Shown piece by piece: positions 49,488 through 62,642 of a stretch of DNA of 64,000 bases (positions are counted from its first letter, which is position 1; the number at the start of each line of letters is the position of its first letter). A program made the position numbers and the translations under genes. A model generated the notes under the pieces. It was not told where the DNA came from. It made no database searches and saw only the letters and a list, made by a program, of their open reading frames with translations. Source of the stretch: Phylloscopus collybita (taxonomy: Eukaryota; Chordata; Aves; Passeriformes; Phylloscopidae); NCBI GenBank assembly GCA_027886175.1, contig JAJNNQ010000003.1, positions 24,841,501 to 24,905,500 of the forward strand, read 5' to 3'.

Positions 49488-51190
49488 CTCATTGCTAATA
49501 AAAGAATAACAAAGAAACTCAAGAGAATGCATTATTAAATGGATTTCCAAGAATTAAAATGGAAGGGATTAAAACACAGCTAACAGTCCAATACAGTTTG
49601 TAATTAAACCTGAATTCTCAATTGTAAGAGTCTAGTTAATGAATGTAAAAAAAAAAAAAAAATCACTTGAGTAGTTCTTCATCTTCAAGAAGAAAAATAT
49701 GAGCCAGACCAGCCCTACAGAATCAGCCAGAAAGCATTTTTCCTGCAAAAGCTACATTAGTTCCACATAGCTGAAATTAGTACAGCAGGAAGTTTTAAAC
49801 ACTTAGGTCTGTCAGAGAGCTCTGCTTTTTTACATCCCCAACTCCTGTGCTGGTGCTGAGGAGGCAGCACTGGCCAGTGGGTGCCAGGCAGGGCCACCTG
49901 GGACCCCCCAGCACAGGGGATGCATTCTGAACTCAGCAGGCACTGTTCCATGGAGCTCTCCTCTCAGGAATGCTCAGCTGGAAGGCCCTCAGGAGGAGCT
50001 GGGGCTGGCACCAACAGGAACAGGGTGGTTTCTCACAGGAATGGGGAGTTTTCACTTGCAATGCACCCTGGCCTGCTCCTGGCAGATGGGAGGTAATTCC
50101 CTTCCCCAAAGCAATCAGAGGTTGTGAGGAGTCACCCAAAACTGAAATAGAACTTACAAATCAGGCTTAAAAAGATCAGTCTTTGCAGACACTCTCACTG
50201 ACAGAAGAATTCATTCCTCCAGTTAAAAGAGCACTTTGCTGCTCCTGTAGCATGGACTGTTGCTACACAGCCTTTCAGAACAGCTGTGCTTCTGGAATTC
50301 CCATGCTAAGAAGCAAACATCCCCAAGCATAAGGGCATTCTGTCGCCTGAAAAGGTCTGGTTTTCTCCAACTCTGCCTGGCACCAAAGACAGCAGTTAGA
50401 CAGTTACACCTTGCACAGTCCTTGCAGATCTCACGTACTTTGCAGTAAGAACAGAACTCAACTTCTTAACCCCAAAACATCAGTGACAGGACATCACTGC
50501 CATTTCACAGCAACACTACTTCAGGCTATCAAACCCTGCCTTTGGGTTCCCCTGCTCCTGACTGCTGGCTGCCAGTTCTGAACTCAGGGCTTTTGGAGCA
50601 ACAGGACTCTGGCACGTGCCCTGTGTTTTCTGCAAATGTGGGGCCAGCTCCAGCTCTTTCCTGCACCTTTGAGCCATGTTCCCAAGAACATTACAGAGTG
50701 CAACACAGCCTAACAAACTCTTGGAGGGATTGCTGGAGCTGAGCCTCACACCCAAACCATGGAGATGTTCTGACAGGCTGCTAGGCAGAGTCACACTTTA
50801 GCACAGCACTGGATTTGCTGTTTTCCATGATCTTCACTCCTAATTTGCCATACAAACCTCTGAATTACAACTTTCCTTTTGTTGTCTTTTCCCTGTAGTT
50901 AAGTTCTCCCTGAAGTGCAAGGTTTGTAATACCCACTCAAACATCTTGGGTGAGCTGACACCACACAGCAAAGACCTCAATCCTTGCTCCTTCCAGTCCA
51001 GCTGCAAATAAACTCACCCAGCCTCTACCTTCAATAAAAGCAGGCAAGGTGTCAGAGTATCCTACGGGGAGCCAGCCATGCCAGGGAAACAGATGTGCTT
51101 GAGCAGAACTGAGCTTTTGTAAAACTATCCCTGCCATGGTAACACTACACACAAGGGTCCATGCTTCTCAGTTCAGTTCTGTCTCCCCTC

Positions 51191-51434
51191 ACATTCTGAT
51201 GAAATCTCACGGGCAGTTTCACAAATATGCTTTAAAATTAAAAGGACTCAATGTTAGATGATAATCAAGTCTTTGCTGCATTTACCCAGTGAATAACACA
51301 GAGCAAAGCCAAGGCAACAGGCAAGAAATCAGCAGAGGGTTTTGTATAAGACATTTAGTCTGTAGCACTTCACTTGGAATTTTCGAGCTTACTGAAGTAT
51401 TTTGAAATCTACTGAAAAGGTTTTCTAGACAGAA
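51191..51434 (+). repeat. Direct repeat, copy 2 (244 bp)
   Basis: Second copy of the 49243-49487 sequence, 1,948 bp further on. Its flanks differ from copy 1 immediately downstream of agacagaa, so the pair is bounded and not part of a longer tandem array in its present state. Confidence 0.85.
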
Positions 51435-51665
51435 AGCCTCTTCTATGTTCCCAGGCACTGCAGCCACCCAAGCCTTCCCATAGAGCAGTCTGTCCCCAGG
51501 GGATGAGAAGCCATCAATGATCATGGATCAAATCTGTCTCTGGGTTAAAATGGCACAGCCCTATTCAAGTTTAAACAGCTTAAAGGATGCCAGTTCTGTA
51601 TTCCAGGTATTGCAAATACAGCTAAAGAGAAGCTGTGATTGGAGCACTGGTAGATTCCAGCTGCT

Positions 51666-51667
<2 letters not shown>

Positions 51668-51703
<36 letters not shown>
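51668..51703. repeat. Poly(T) tract, 36 bp
   Basis: Uninterrupted T run, which would be a poly(A) tail on the minus strand. The ~150 bp to its right (which would lie upstream on that strand) do not resemble a known retroposon. Confidence 0.9.
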
Positions 51704-51708
<5 letters not shown>

Positions 51709-54700
51709 TTGAGTCTGTTAGAGGTTTTGGTGGCATTTCTTTTCCTGAACATTGGTAGAATGTTGGGGAAATATGAAAAATACTGCAGTAACCATGGCAG
51801 TGTGCTATATCCCACTAACTATGCTCGACTGTCCTGCCTCTGCAAAAACAGGAAATAAAACTGCAGTTGGTTTTGGTTTGGCCCCAGGTGCTTTTGCAGC
51901 AGTGTGTCACTTTTTGTCTTGCTTTAGCCAAAGCATTTTCCAATTAGCTAATGAAGACTCCACCATCACGAGTCAACCACAGACATTTAAGATACTGCAA
52001 GGTCTGCTGGTTTTCCTTAATGAAATTCAATCTCAATACATACATTGAATTTCCTTAGTACTTCTGGGATAACATTTTAAATGCATTTCCTCAGAATAAA
52101 CCTGCTGATCCTGAGTCTCCAAACTCAAGTCTATCTCTATGTTCCTGAAGTAAACCAGGTGAAATTCTGATTTAAACAAAGAGCCTGCCAAGGTTAGAGG
52201 TTAACACTGAACATTTTGTTTTTCAAGTTAACTTACAGTGTTTGTCCCAAGCAGTTTAGTACAAGGAATTTGAAAGGACTCCCACAGCTGGGCAAGGAAT
52301 ACAGAACTTGCTTTAAATTTCTGTATGTAGAAATAGTGTATTTATTGAAACCAGAAGTGATGATTTGCCTTTTTTACATTAAGTTTCCACAAACATATTG
52401 TTCAAATCATGCCCTGAATTCTTCAGTGGAAGTAAACTGCCAAGTCCTGGGTATGAACAAAAATAATAACTGAATATTTATAGATAAATATCATCTGTAA
52501 ATAAATGTGTTTATAAATAACTTAATTATTATCTGGACAATGACCCTGGGAAAATGATGAGGTCACAACCCAGACCACTGCCACATGACATGATTCACTG
52601 CAGAACTAATTTGTCCAAGGGTGAATCCGTGAGCTGAAAGGCAAAGTTAACTCCTCTCTTCAGGCAAGAGTTTTAACAGTTCACTCTAAACTATTCACTT
52701 TTTATTTAAAATATGCTTTGAAATTGCATTATTGCAATAAGTAAGAAATCACAAGTGAGTCAGAGATGGGCCTTTATCACCAACTCTGTCTCTTCAGGTC
52801 GTGAAGTTTGTCAGAGCCTCCTAAACTACCTGCAATATTGGACCAATTTTGATTTAAAAAAAAAGACCTCTGATTTTTCACATTTATCAAACATGCACTT
52901 CAACTTTTAACTGCATTTATTCTAATTAAAGAATAACATTCATGTCAGAAGAGTTTACAAAGCAATAAACTCTTCTACAGATAATTACTTGACAACATTC
53001 TGCTCAACGAATGAAGTAAATTTACCAACAGTCTAGAGAATTCTTTCATATTCAGGAAAGCTCATGTGGTGCCTTTTGGCCTAGAAAATAGGATAGTTGG
53101 GGGTTTTGTTGGGTTTTCAAAGACAGCTTTGAGAAGTTTTCATCCTGCTCAAATTTGCCTTTCCAGCACCAGCACGGCTTTCAAGAGCATTTCAAATGTT
53201 TCTACAATAAGTGCTGCCAATGAAGACACCGAGATGTTTGCAGACCCCATGTTCTTCCCTCTCTAATCAAATCAAAGCTCAAGTGAGCAGGGCTGCCAGG
53301 AACACCTCTACAAACAGAATGATTTCTACACCAAGAAAAGCAAAGACACAAAGAAACACAAATCCAGGTCAAGAAGAAAGTAAGTGCAGCAGAGAACTGA
53401 GAAAGATGTAACATTCCCTACTTAAGCACTCAAAGAAATTAATTTAAATCTAATACACGGGGAAAAGGGTGTTGGTAATTTCAGGCATTTGTATTTTTTT
53501 TTTATTCTGAGTAACACAGAGATGAGCCAGACACTTAGCAAGTTGTGAAATATTTGCAGCAATCACTTTGACAAGTTGGGTGCCATTTCTGTTTGGTAAC
53601 TGATCAATGTAAGGATCAAATGTAAAATGTAAAAAAATGTACCCAATGATAATAATTGGGTTATTATTAATAATATTTGGTCAAGATCTCTGGCAGCACC
53701 AGGGGTGAAGAAAGTACTTTAAAAATGTAACCACAGTTCATCCTCAGCACTCAGCTGAGCTGGCAAGAGACTGTCTGGACAAAGCAGGGGAGGCTCAGGT
53801 TCGAGTCATCAGCTGAGCAAGGCAAAGCTTCCATCAAAGCTCCTTTTTCTTTATTCCATCAGTCCCCTGGGTTCTGTCTGTGGCTGTGTGTAAACCACCA
53901 ACACTGAGCACAGAAGAGCTGGTCTGTTCTAAAAACCATTACTGGGGAGGTCAGTGGAAGCACACACCAGGGCAGGGCCAGCACCAGCCAGAGGGGTTTG
54001 TATCAATCATATGGAGAGGCTGTGGGATAAACAGTAATACTTTTAAATGATACTTGAGGGTTGTCAAGCTGTATTTGTGCCTACTCATCTGATCTAGGCA
54101 AATCTGCCTCTAACCACAAGCCATGGCTCTGAATCCTGCTGGAGTCAGCAAACACACTGGGATAACCCCCTGTTACCAGGAGGTCAATGTGGGGCTGGGA
54201 GGAGGCAGCAGTGTGGGGTTCATCCTGCCAAAAACATCAGCATTTCAGAGGCAAACCTGTTCTGTGTTGGGAAAACACAAAACCTTTCACACAGGAGAAT
54301 AAGCTCAGCCCACTCCACACCCTGACTTATTAAAGGTGGGATTTCTAGCCCAGCCAGCCCCCAGTGCAGAGCTCCACACTGTTCCTTTCAGTGGGGTGGG
54401 AAATGTTCTATCCCTCATTTCATCCCTCACACCCCGGGTAGCTCCAGCAGCAGAGTGACAAATCTCCCACAGCACAACAGCTTTCTTGGCAATCCAGGAG
54501 GCTCTTCAGCCTTCCAAGCCAGAATCCAGATTAGTTTTTTTTTCCCCATTTGGATGAATCAACATGTTCCCAGTGAAAACCAGTTCAATAAAATTAAAAT
54601 GACTCTCCCTGACTCCAGCTCCAACTTTGGGGTCTATCCCACCTTGCCACAGCACTTTCTCTAGGAAGTTGGCTGCAGCTGGATGTGTTAAATAACACAC

Positions 54701-54948
54701 TCATCACACCAGACCAAAAATATTCTGCAACACCTCTAAACAAGGAATACAAACCAGCAAAAAGGAGATTATTTTGTGTCTTTTGGCACTTAGGCTTGTA
54801 GAGGAGCAGAAACAGATTGCTCCTCCACCCTTTAGATACCAAATACCTGTAACACAAATAAAATCAACCCCAAGGCCTAATTTAACTCCATGACAATTTA
54901 CAGCAAGATCATCCTACTAGCACAGTAAAACCATCATCAAACTGCCAC
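51704..54948. other. Intronic sequence, nothing firm recognised
   Basis: AT-rich 52450-52530. An A-rich splice-flanked open segment lies at 53291-53379 (see findings). No known repeat family. Confidence 0.35.
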
Positions 54949-54972
54949 ATATATATATATATATATATATAT
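54949..54972. repeat. (AT)12 microsatellite
   Basis: Twelve perfect AT dinucleotides, self-complementary and likely polymorphic. Confidence 0.95.
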
Positions 54973-56297
54973 TTCAACATATATCTAAATTATTTCACAC
55001 AGAGATTCCACTGAACAAGGCACCAAGGTGGGAGGAAGGCTGGAGAACTATGCAGAGATTTTTCTGCATTTCCACTAAAAGATTTGCTTTTAGGCAACTA
55101 CAGGTTTTATCTCAGCAATACCTTCCTCACAGAATCCCCCTTCTGTTGGAAAAATGTAAAATTTATTATTTATCTGCGTTAAAACACTGATGGATTCCTG
55201 CTTCAAAGTCCAGAGTATTTAATGCTTTTTTTTTTTTTTTCATTGACCTGCTCATTCCATAGAGTCTTCAAATGCTGTTTTCATCACTGCTGGGACATAG
55301 GACGAGGAAAGGAAAATGAGAAAAATCACTTCCAACTACTTTTTTTTAAATACACTGTTACTTTCAACTCTCCAATTTCAACTTGAAATAATGTCAAAAA
55401 TTCAATGTTCTGAAAAATACCAAAATCCAAACATCATATGGGAATCCTTTTCATCCAGCAGACAAAGGCACCACACTTCCAACCCAACCCTGCAGTTTTA
55501 GGAGAAAGGATTAGGTGTATCAGTATTAAAAACACTCTGACTGATATCTCATTTAACTGAGATTCTGAAGAATACATTTTCAGTCTAATATCTCCAGGCT
55601 TTGATAGGATTAATCCTTCTTGTTTATACTGCTGTATTGCATACCCATTGCAAATGAAAGAAAATGAGTTTTACTTCCCTCCAGGAAGAATCATTGGCTA
55701 AGACAGACCAAAGGAGCAGATAAGACTTTCACTTTCTGTCTTTTCAAGAGGACTTTGAGTGTGACCTTCCCTGAGAGGAATAGGTATAAAGTCACTCAGT
55801 TGGACTCTGCACAAGAAAATAAACTTTATCTTGGAGATTTTCCACTGACTTTAACCATGTCTGGATTATGTTAGAAGAGTTTTAATGATTGAAGCACTGG
55901 TATATTATTACTGTAGTATTTTAATTGGAAAGTTTCAGTTTTCTGACTAAATAAGGGCTCTTCTTTCCTTCTGAATATAAAAAAAGGCAAAACAAAGAGT
56001 ACCTGCCCATCACTCCTTATTCAATAAAAATGTCCCAAACTTGCCAAAATAAAAGAGACACTATGATAGTATTAAATTAGTCCCTGTTACATTGCATCTG
56101 AAAAATACTGTCCCACTGGAGCAAGCTGGTGACTGGATGACAAGATTTCTTTTTCCATGAATTCTGCTCAAAGGAGCAAAGTAGGCATTGAGTAGATACC
56201 AAATCCAGAGGTTTCCCCCAAGGAATTCTGAAATAAAGAATTAATTATTTGTATTTAAGTCCCTCAACCTGAAAGAAAATACTGAATGCTGCAGTGT

Positions 56298-56298
<1 letters not shown>
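54973..56298. other. Intronic sequence, nothing firm recognised
   Basis: Around 55785-55830 a TATA-like word (ggtataaag) is followed by AATAAA, recalling a decayed LTR, but no ends or duplication could be found. No exon supported. Confidence 0.35.
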
Positions 56299-56350
<52 letters not shown>

Positions 56351-56360
56351 AGAAGAAGAA
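56299..56360. repeat. Poly(A)50 followed by (GAA)n
   Basis: Fifty consecutive A (56299-56348), then gaagaagaagaa. Long A runs passing into GAA suggest slippage expansion. No LINE or SINE body is recognised to the left. Confidence 0.9.
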
Positions 56361-59300
56361 AGCTTTTTCAAGTCAAATGTCCAATGTTTTTCAACTGCTG
56401 ACCTAATCCAACCATTTCAATGGCCTGGACATATCACAGTAACAATATTAACTAAAAAGAAAAAAGTCTATCACTGCAAGGAGGATGGGAGAGTGATTTC
56501 ACAGCAGGAGGACTGTTCCCAACCATCAGGTCCTTCCTAACCAGCAGTGGCTATGGGGTCTCTGTGAGTCAACCCAGAGAAGTGCATCCACTCAATCAGA
56601 GTGATTTGTAACTAAACCATGCACAGAACACAACCCAAAAGGCAATTTGGAAACAAAAGGCAGGAAAAAAATTCCTATCTTTAGAGAGAAGCCCCGATAT
56701 ATTGGAAGTTAATTCTGTGCTCCCCTCGAGGCTCAGTGTAACAGGTTTGGTGAAGCTGCCAGCAGAGCTCCTCCAGTGACCCCAAAGCCAGCCTGGGCAC
56801 CAAGACCTGCTGCTGCTCACCAGGATCTGTCATCCAAACTGCCCAGCACTCCAGGCCAGGAGGACACCAATCATTCCATCAAATCTCCCCAACAGGCCTT
56901 GGGTGAGCTCCTCACACCTTCAGTCAGCCTTCCTGTGCTCTTTGTGTGCCACGTGAAGAACCCACAGCTTGCTCCTGGCTCTCTCTGTACCTCCATACAA
57001 AACTTGCTTCCTGACTCACGTTTGTTTCTCATTGGGAGCTGAGGCTGGATAATTCAACACATTGCTCCTTCCTGGGGTTAAATTTTCTCCCAATAGCTGG
57101 CACGTAATTACATTTAATGAAATGCCTACACTGAGATCAATCCAGGATTGAAATCCTTAAAATTGTCTTTCCTTGATAATTGCATTAAAAAAAAAAAAAA
57201 AAAGTGGAACAAACAAACAAAGCCTACATTGCCACCAATAAAAATAAAGCTCTTAAGCATTCAGACTTATCAGTTTATCTTAGAAAGATGCAACCCAGCC
57301 AAATGGTCTGACTCAACTATCTGTGGGTTAGATACCATTGACTTCTGTCACTTTTCTTCACAGCTTTTTTCCAACATGGGTCATAGTGAAGACATGCCTT
57401 GACCTTTCTGAAATCTGTGGTGAGGAAGAAAGGAACAAAACCCAACAAAACATCCCAAGTCCTGGAAAGTACCCTGAAAACCTGAAAAATACTGCAAAAA
57501 GAGAGATACCATTTTGCAGTTTATAGTCACCAGTTTACCTCCAGAAATTGTTTACACTGATGGCATGAGAACAACAGAAGTTAAACATGCTTTAAGTATG
57601 CTAAGGCTAAATGACTCTCTGTGTCTTCCATATCCAGATGGCTGCTTGCTAGAGCCTAAGGAAATGAGAAAGGGGACAATGGAAGTGCTAAACTCATAAA
57701 AACTCAGAGTCTCTAAAGGAACACATTTTGAGAAAAAGTCACTGTGATTTGCCACTTCCTTCCTCAGCCAGCTCTCACAGGCCCTGAGAGCCTAACAACC
57801 CACGACATGATCTGTTCTAGCTTGTGGACAGCAGTCCCCTAATCCCCCACTCTGCAAAATCCCAGCAAAAACAAGTTAAGGAACAAAGGGGAGAAGGAAG
57901 GAAAAGAAGTGTGGGGCCCCACTGTTACAAAACATCCTTCTTGTCTGTTCCAGGTAACCCAGTTTAAAAACCACTTCCATGTCCAAGTTTTTAACCCTAC
58001 ATCTGAAGTTGCCTGAGAAAGGGACTCCAAGTGGAGAAACAGTTGCTATAAAATATTTCCTCCCCTTTCCTCCACCAAATTGGGACACTACACATCAAAC
58101 CTGCATACTGCAGTGATAGGAATGTGTATTTACAACTTTTAACTCCTCACAGCACTACAAAAGCATGGCAGAGGTGCTGAAAGGAGAAGGAGGATTTCAG
58201 CGTGTCTCAAATGTTCCTGCAACACCAACCTCGAGCTCTGCCACATCCAGAGCAACCCATTCTAGCTAAAATCCACCCATGCACACCTGAGGAGACACCT
58301 GTGCAATGGAAAGCTGTGTCTGACCAGCAGAATCTTTCTACTTCTCCCATCAGCAATGGTATTTCGGATCAAGCTAACTGGTGTTAACAAAAAGACCATT
58401 TCATTTGGAAACTCAAGAGAATTTCTTCTTGAAATGAAAGGCAACAAATACAACACTCCCTGAAGTGATTTTCAGAATGGTTTTTCTTTCTTCACTCCAA
58501 GTAAATCAAAGTTTGATCTTCTGATCCAACAATTCTGTGTAGGATCCAAGTTAGAAATGGCTATAGCTCAACAATTATTAAGCTGAGACCATTCATTAGT
58601 GCATGGATGATTTCTTACATGAAATCTTGCTTCAGGAACAAGATGCTCAGAAGAGCAATTAAGAGGAAGAACGTACTCCCGCTGCAAGTAATTTTCTCCT
58701 GAACTGACACTGGAGGATTCCTAGCAAAGCCATCTCTTCCTGTTCTCTGAAGAGCAGGCCAGAGGCATAGTCTCAAACCAGTGGGAATCTCTTTTTATGG
58801 CCTATTTAACTGGCAGCTCAAACTTCTTCTTTCTGCAAACACATTGATTCAAACACAATGAAACCAAATCCAAAGAACCAAACTAAAATAAAAAGGTGCC
58901 ACTCTAACCCTGCTTCTCAGACCTCAAGTGCCCTCTCTACCACGTGCATGCAGGATCCTCATTTCTGGGTAATTACCCCACATTGTTTCAGGCTGCATTT
59001 GTGTGTCAGACTGTTTGCAAAGCTCGAGTTTGCTTTTCCTAAAGAGCTGGCGTGCCAACCAGCACAGAGCATAAATAATGCTCAGCTTTCCAGCAGCATT
59101 ATGAAATGCAAGGAGTATGGAGCAAACAGGAACTGCAGCTGTGCCAGCTCCACAGCCCCAGTAACCCTAAACTCGAGTTCACCCAGCCCCATGGGGGTGA
59201 TCTATGTGCTGATCCACACTCAATAAAAAGGCTCTATTTTGAGTTCAGGGCTGTTTACTGCTGCTGGTATTTAATGCCCTGGGAGAGGAGAAAGAGCAGA

Positions 59301-61006
59301 GGGGAAGGCATCTTCAGGCATCACCAGGACAGGGTTATGTCCCACGTGGGGACAGCTGTGACGAGCCCAGCCTATAAAACAGGTGAGGAAAGGAGCAGAA
59401 TGTGCCAGCCAGCAGGAGATCTGTGTGTGCTGCTGTGGGGCACTGCTGCCACTGCAGGCTGCCCAGAAAGCCCCCTTCTCTTAAGGCAATCAATACTGGG
59501 AGAGAATATGTACATGTACAATATTTATCAATTATTATATTTGATATTATTTATCTGTCTATAGCTGTCTGATTAAACACATGGATTTAACCTGTTTTCC
59601 ATTTTTCCTATTTAATATGTTAACTATAGACATACATCTAGGTTTGGTGGTGGGGTTGGGTTTTTTGCTGCTGTCATCTTTGGGGGTAGGTTGTTAAGGT
59701 TTCCTTTTCCCTTTATTTTTCTTTTGTAATTCAACATATGAGGGATGTTGTTAGTCTCTTCCCTGCTACTTTTCCCAGCTTCCCATCCCTTTTAAACTTG
59801 AAACTTTTTCATGTATCTCCAGCTCTGGGAAAGCTGCAGACTGACAAAGGAACAGCTTTCCCCTTCATGCCTTTCCAAAACATGTATATCAGCAATTTGA
59901 GTGGTTTGGGGTTTTTTAAATAAAGTAAGATTAAAAAAAAAAAAAAAAAAAGTAACTTTCCCCCCCTCCCCAGGAAACTGATACACAAAATGTTTGTTTG
60001 GTTGGTTTGTTTGGCTTTTCTTGTTTTTCTTTTGGCCAGAAAGCTGTTGGTTCTAAAAGTTAACTGTGCATCTAGCAACATGTCACAAGCAAAAGAGATT
60101 CTGGTATGGAAATATTGATTGGAAATACTGATATTCTTCCCATTTCCTCTCCATTATTTTTACAGTAAAAATTTCAACCAGTATTGCAATCACTGTGCAT
60201 CAGTATTTGGAATACTGCTTTGTTGCCAAAATCTTCAAACATATGCCCTACAAGTAATTTGTAATGACAATATATATTAAAGTTATTTTTGGATGTGTTA
60301 GACATGCATTTATCTCCAAATAGCTCGGATGTAATTAAGCTGAAGTTATTTACACATGAGAAAACTCAACAGAGCCATGTGGCAGTCAGAACTCCCATTA
60401 ATGGCACAGACAGTAAGTGTCACATCTTTGCTCCATGTTGGAATTATTCAGTAAGTTCCTACAAAACAACTTGTGACCATGAAAATTGTTTTAAAGTGAA
60501 AAACAGAATGCTACAACTTTATCTTTTATAACTGCTACAGACCAAAAAAATCCACTTCAAAAGAAACATCATGAAAGCCAACACAATCCCATGGAACTTC
60601 TCTGTTTTGACAAAAAGAAATTTTTGGAGAACATTCTCTGGCACACTTCCAACCAGCTCTCAGTGCACAAACTGATGTATACTTTGACAGTGATAGTAAA
60701 GATACAGTTGTTTTCTAAGCATCTCTGTTCTCCTTAGGGTGATGTTGCCTCATGTTATACAGAGGAAAGGAAATGACAGCAACAAGTTAAGCTTGGAAAT
60801 TCAAGTGTATATTCCAGTTTAGAGTCTAAAGGGTGATGGGAAAGACACTGATTAAATACAGAGGGGAGAAAAATGAGCTGAGAGACTGGAAAGGTCTTTT
60901 CACCTTACAGAGTGTCTACAGCAGCGTCTTAGAATGCTGCTGAACCATCAGAAGGATGTGAAGACACCTTTTCCACCATTACAGCAAATGTTAGTTATAA
61001 CTTTAC
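56361..61006. other. Intronic sequence adjoining the glypican exon, nothing recognised
   Basis: Poly(A) runs near 57186-57202 and 59932-59951. A G/T-rich patch lies at 59640-59700. No exon with convincing signals was found, including the expected next glypican exon. Confidence 0.4.
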
Positions 61007-61132
61007 CTTTCTACAACATCCTCTCCATTCCAGCAGGTCGAGCTGTCTCTCATCACCAGGTCTCCATCACAAAGCCTTTCTGCTATGGAGGCATAAAAGG
61101 TTCGGGACCGCTTCATGTAATTGATGAACTCT
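61007..61132 (-). CDS. GPC5: Internal coding exon of a glypican gene, probably GPC5 (126 bp, CWNG exon)
   Basis: On the minus strand an acceptor (tctcctgcattgcag) opens a 126-bp exon that ends at GAAAG|GTAAAG. It starts with one base and ends with two, matching the phase left by the exon at 62643-62702, so the join reads ...KKIS-REFINYMKRSR. The 41 whole codons include RTFYASIAERLC, then CWNGEDVVE, with a split final codon. The spaced FY, LC and CWNG residues are the conserved glypican C-terminal core; the two cysteines belong to the family's conserved cysteine set. From memory of the human proteins, GPC5 (KEFIN...CWNGEDIV) fits better than GPC3 (RELIQ...CWNGQELVERY), and the GPC1/2/4/6 branch fits poorly. 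Identity to human GPC5 is only about 45% by eye, so the paralogue is less certain than the family. This is a partial gene: neighbouring exons are not in the window. Confidence 0.88.
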
Positions 61133-62642
61133 CTGCAATGCAGGAGAACACATTCAACATCACAGCAGGAAACTCAGCACTTAAACCCCCTGCCAGCCTA
61201 ACCCTCCACCAGATCAACACTTAGAAAATAAGTAATCTGAATTAATTTCTGTATCTAGTGTACTTTTACTCCTTATGGATCAGCCCATTTTACTTAGTCC
61301 GGTGTCAATACACGTACTTACACACACAAAGGGTGCTTTTAACACCTTGTGCCAACATGTCCCTCACTAAATCTGAAGAAAGGTTACACTCACTCTTTAT
61401 AAACAGATGAAAAAACATTGAGAAAACATCATCATGAAAGGATGGCCAGTACAGACAGTGTATTTTTGATGACTGTGTATGGAAAAATGCCTTGAGGGCA
61501 AAGTGCTGCCTCTTTCATAATCTGATTATACCTCTCATCTATACCTGGCTGAGGTAGCCATAAAAACAAACTAACAAAACAAGTGTTAATTCAGCACACA
61601 ACTGAGAGGATTTCAGAATGAGAAATGACCCCACTGCCCTGCTTTAGGAGCTCCTGTTTGGTACGTGACAGATATGCAGAGCGAGATTCAGGACACAGGC
61701 TGAGCTGAGCTATCTCTGAGCTCTGTGCTTGTCCCAGAGCTCCACTGGGGAGGCCAAAGGATTCATTCTGCTTTGCAGTGTTTCAGCCTGGCAGGCACAG
61801 GAGAGGTGCCTGGGGTACAGCTGGCTGGAGCTCAGCACAAACCAGCCAGGATTTCTCCCTCCTCAGCAGCAACAGGTGCTTTAAACAACATCCAAGTCCC
61901 CTGGGAAATATCCATCCCTGCCAGGCTGAGGCAGTGGTCATCTCTCCCCACAGCTATTTTTATACTTTCATTATACTTTCTCAAAAGTGTTTAACCATCC
62001 CATTTATCTCCTGTGATGAAATCCTGCTCTGGATAAATCAGTCATCACATGCTCCTAAGAAACTGACTTAGCCTAACAGAGCAGGAAAGCTGGAATTTAA
62101 AGCAAGGAAAAAAGCAGGAATCTGGGGGCTTACAAAGAGGTGATCAGCATTTTTACCTCTTGAGTACCAACTTACAAATATGAGCTCTGAGTAATGCCAG
62201 GCCCAGCCAAAGGCTGCCTGGCAGAACAACCTAAGAGGATCAGTTCCAAAAGGAAACACAGATGCCAAAGATTTTACAGGTTCTAAGTCAGAATCTTCTT
62301 TGAAGGAGGAAACCAGCACCCTTTTAAGAGCCTAAAGCTTGTCTCACTCAGCTCACCCCTAGAGGTTTAAACTCCTTTGCACTCTCAGCAGAACGGGGCT
62401 CTGACTTTTCAAAGCAGTATCTCAGCAAACACAGAATTCTCTGTCTGACTCTCAGTCTTACTGAGCGAAAATATTTACTTTTCATCACTATAAAACTAAA
62501 CACACTGGGGGAGAAAATGTAGAGTTTCCCAGTGTCCCACAACGTAAAGGCAGCAAACAAAAGTATTCCAGCTCCTAGATTACAGCTGGAGATGAGCTAG
62601 GTGTAGAGACAACAAAGGATGTCACCTTGTTTTCATTCTTAC
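61133..62642 (-). other. GPC5: Glypican intron between the two recognised exons
   Basis: This is a 1,510-bp phase-2 intron with canonical GT...AG ends on the minus strand (GTAAGAATG at 62642 downwards, ...CATTGCAG at 61133). I see no repeat family or additional open exon in it. Around 61680-61940 it is moderately GC-rich but carries no recognisable element. Confidence 0.75.

Larger units (their letters stand above)
1..61006 (-). other. Presumed large 3'-ward glypican intron (continues beyond the window)
   Basis: The sequence to the left of the CWNG exon begins with the donor GTAAAG read on the minus strand. The next glypican exons should encode a YTQ...NGIK...IIDKLKH segment and then an acidic GDCDDEDG/Ser-Gly attachment region. 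I looked for both on the minus strand and found neither. The whole block is non-coding in appearance: short unrelated open frames, retroelement fragments and microsatellites. GPC5 is known for introns of hundreds of kilobases, so a >61-kb intron is reasonable, but this is inference. A small missed exon inside it cannot be excluded. Confidence 0.5.

Noticed and set aside
53795..53811. ggttcgagtcatc resembling a tRNA T-loop
   Set aside because: The flanking sequence does not form acceptor, D or anticodon arms. Isolated match only.
55785..55830. TATA-like word followed by AATAAA, recalling an LTR promoter/polyadenylation region
   Set aside because: No TG...CA ends, no target duplication and no second copy in the window. 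Insufficient to call.
59106..59564. 152-codon plus-strand frame
   Set aside because: No domain, no splice or promoter context, and residue composition looks random.
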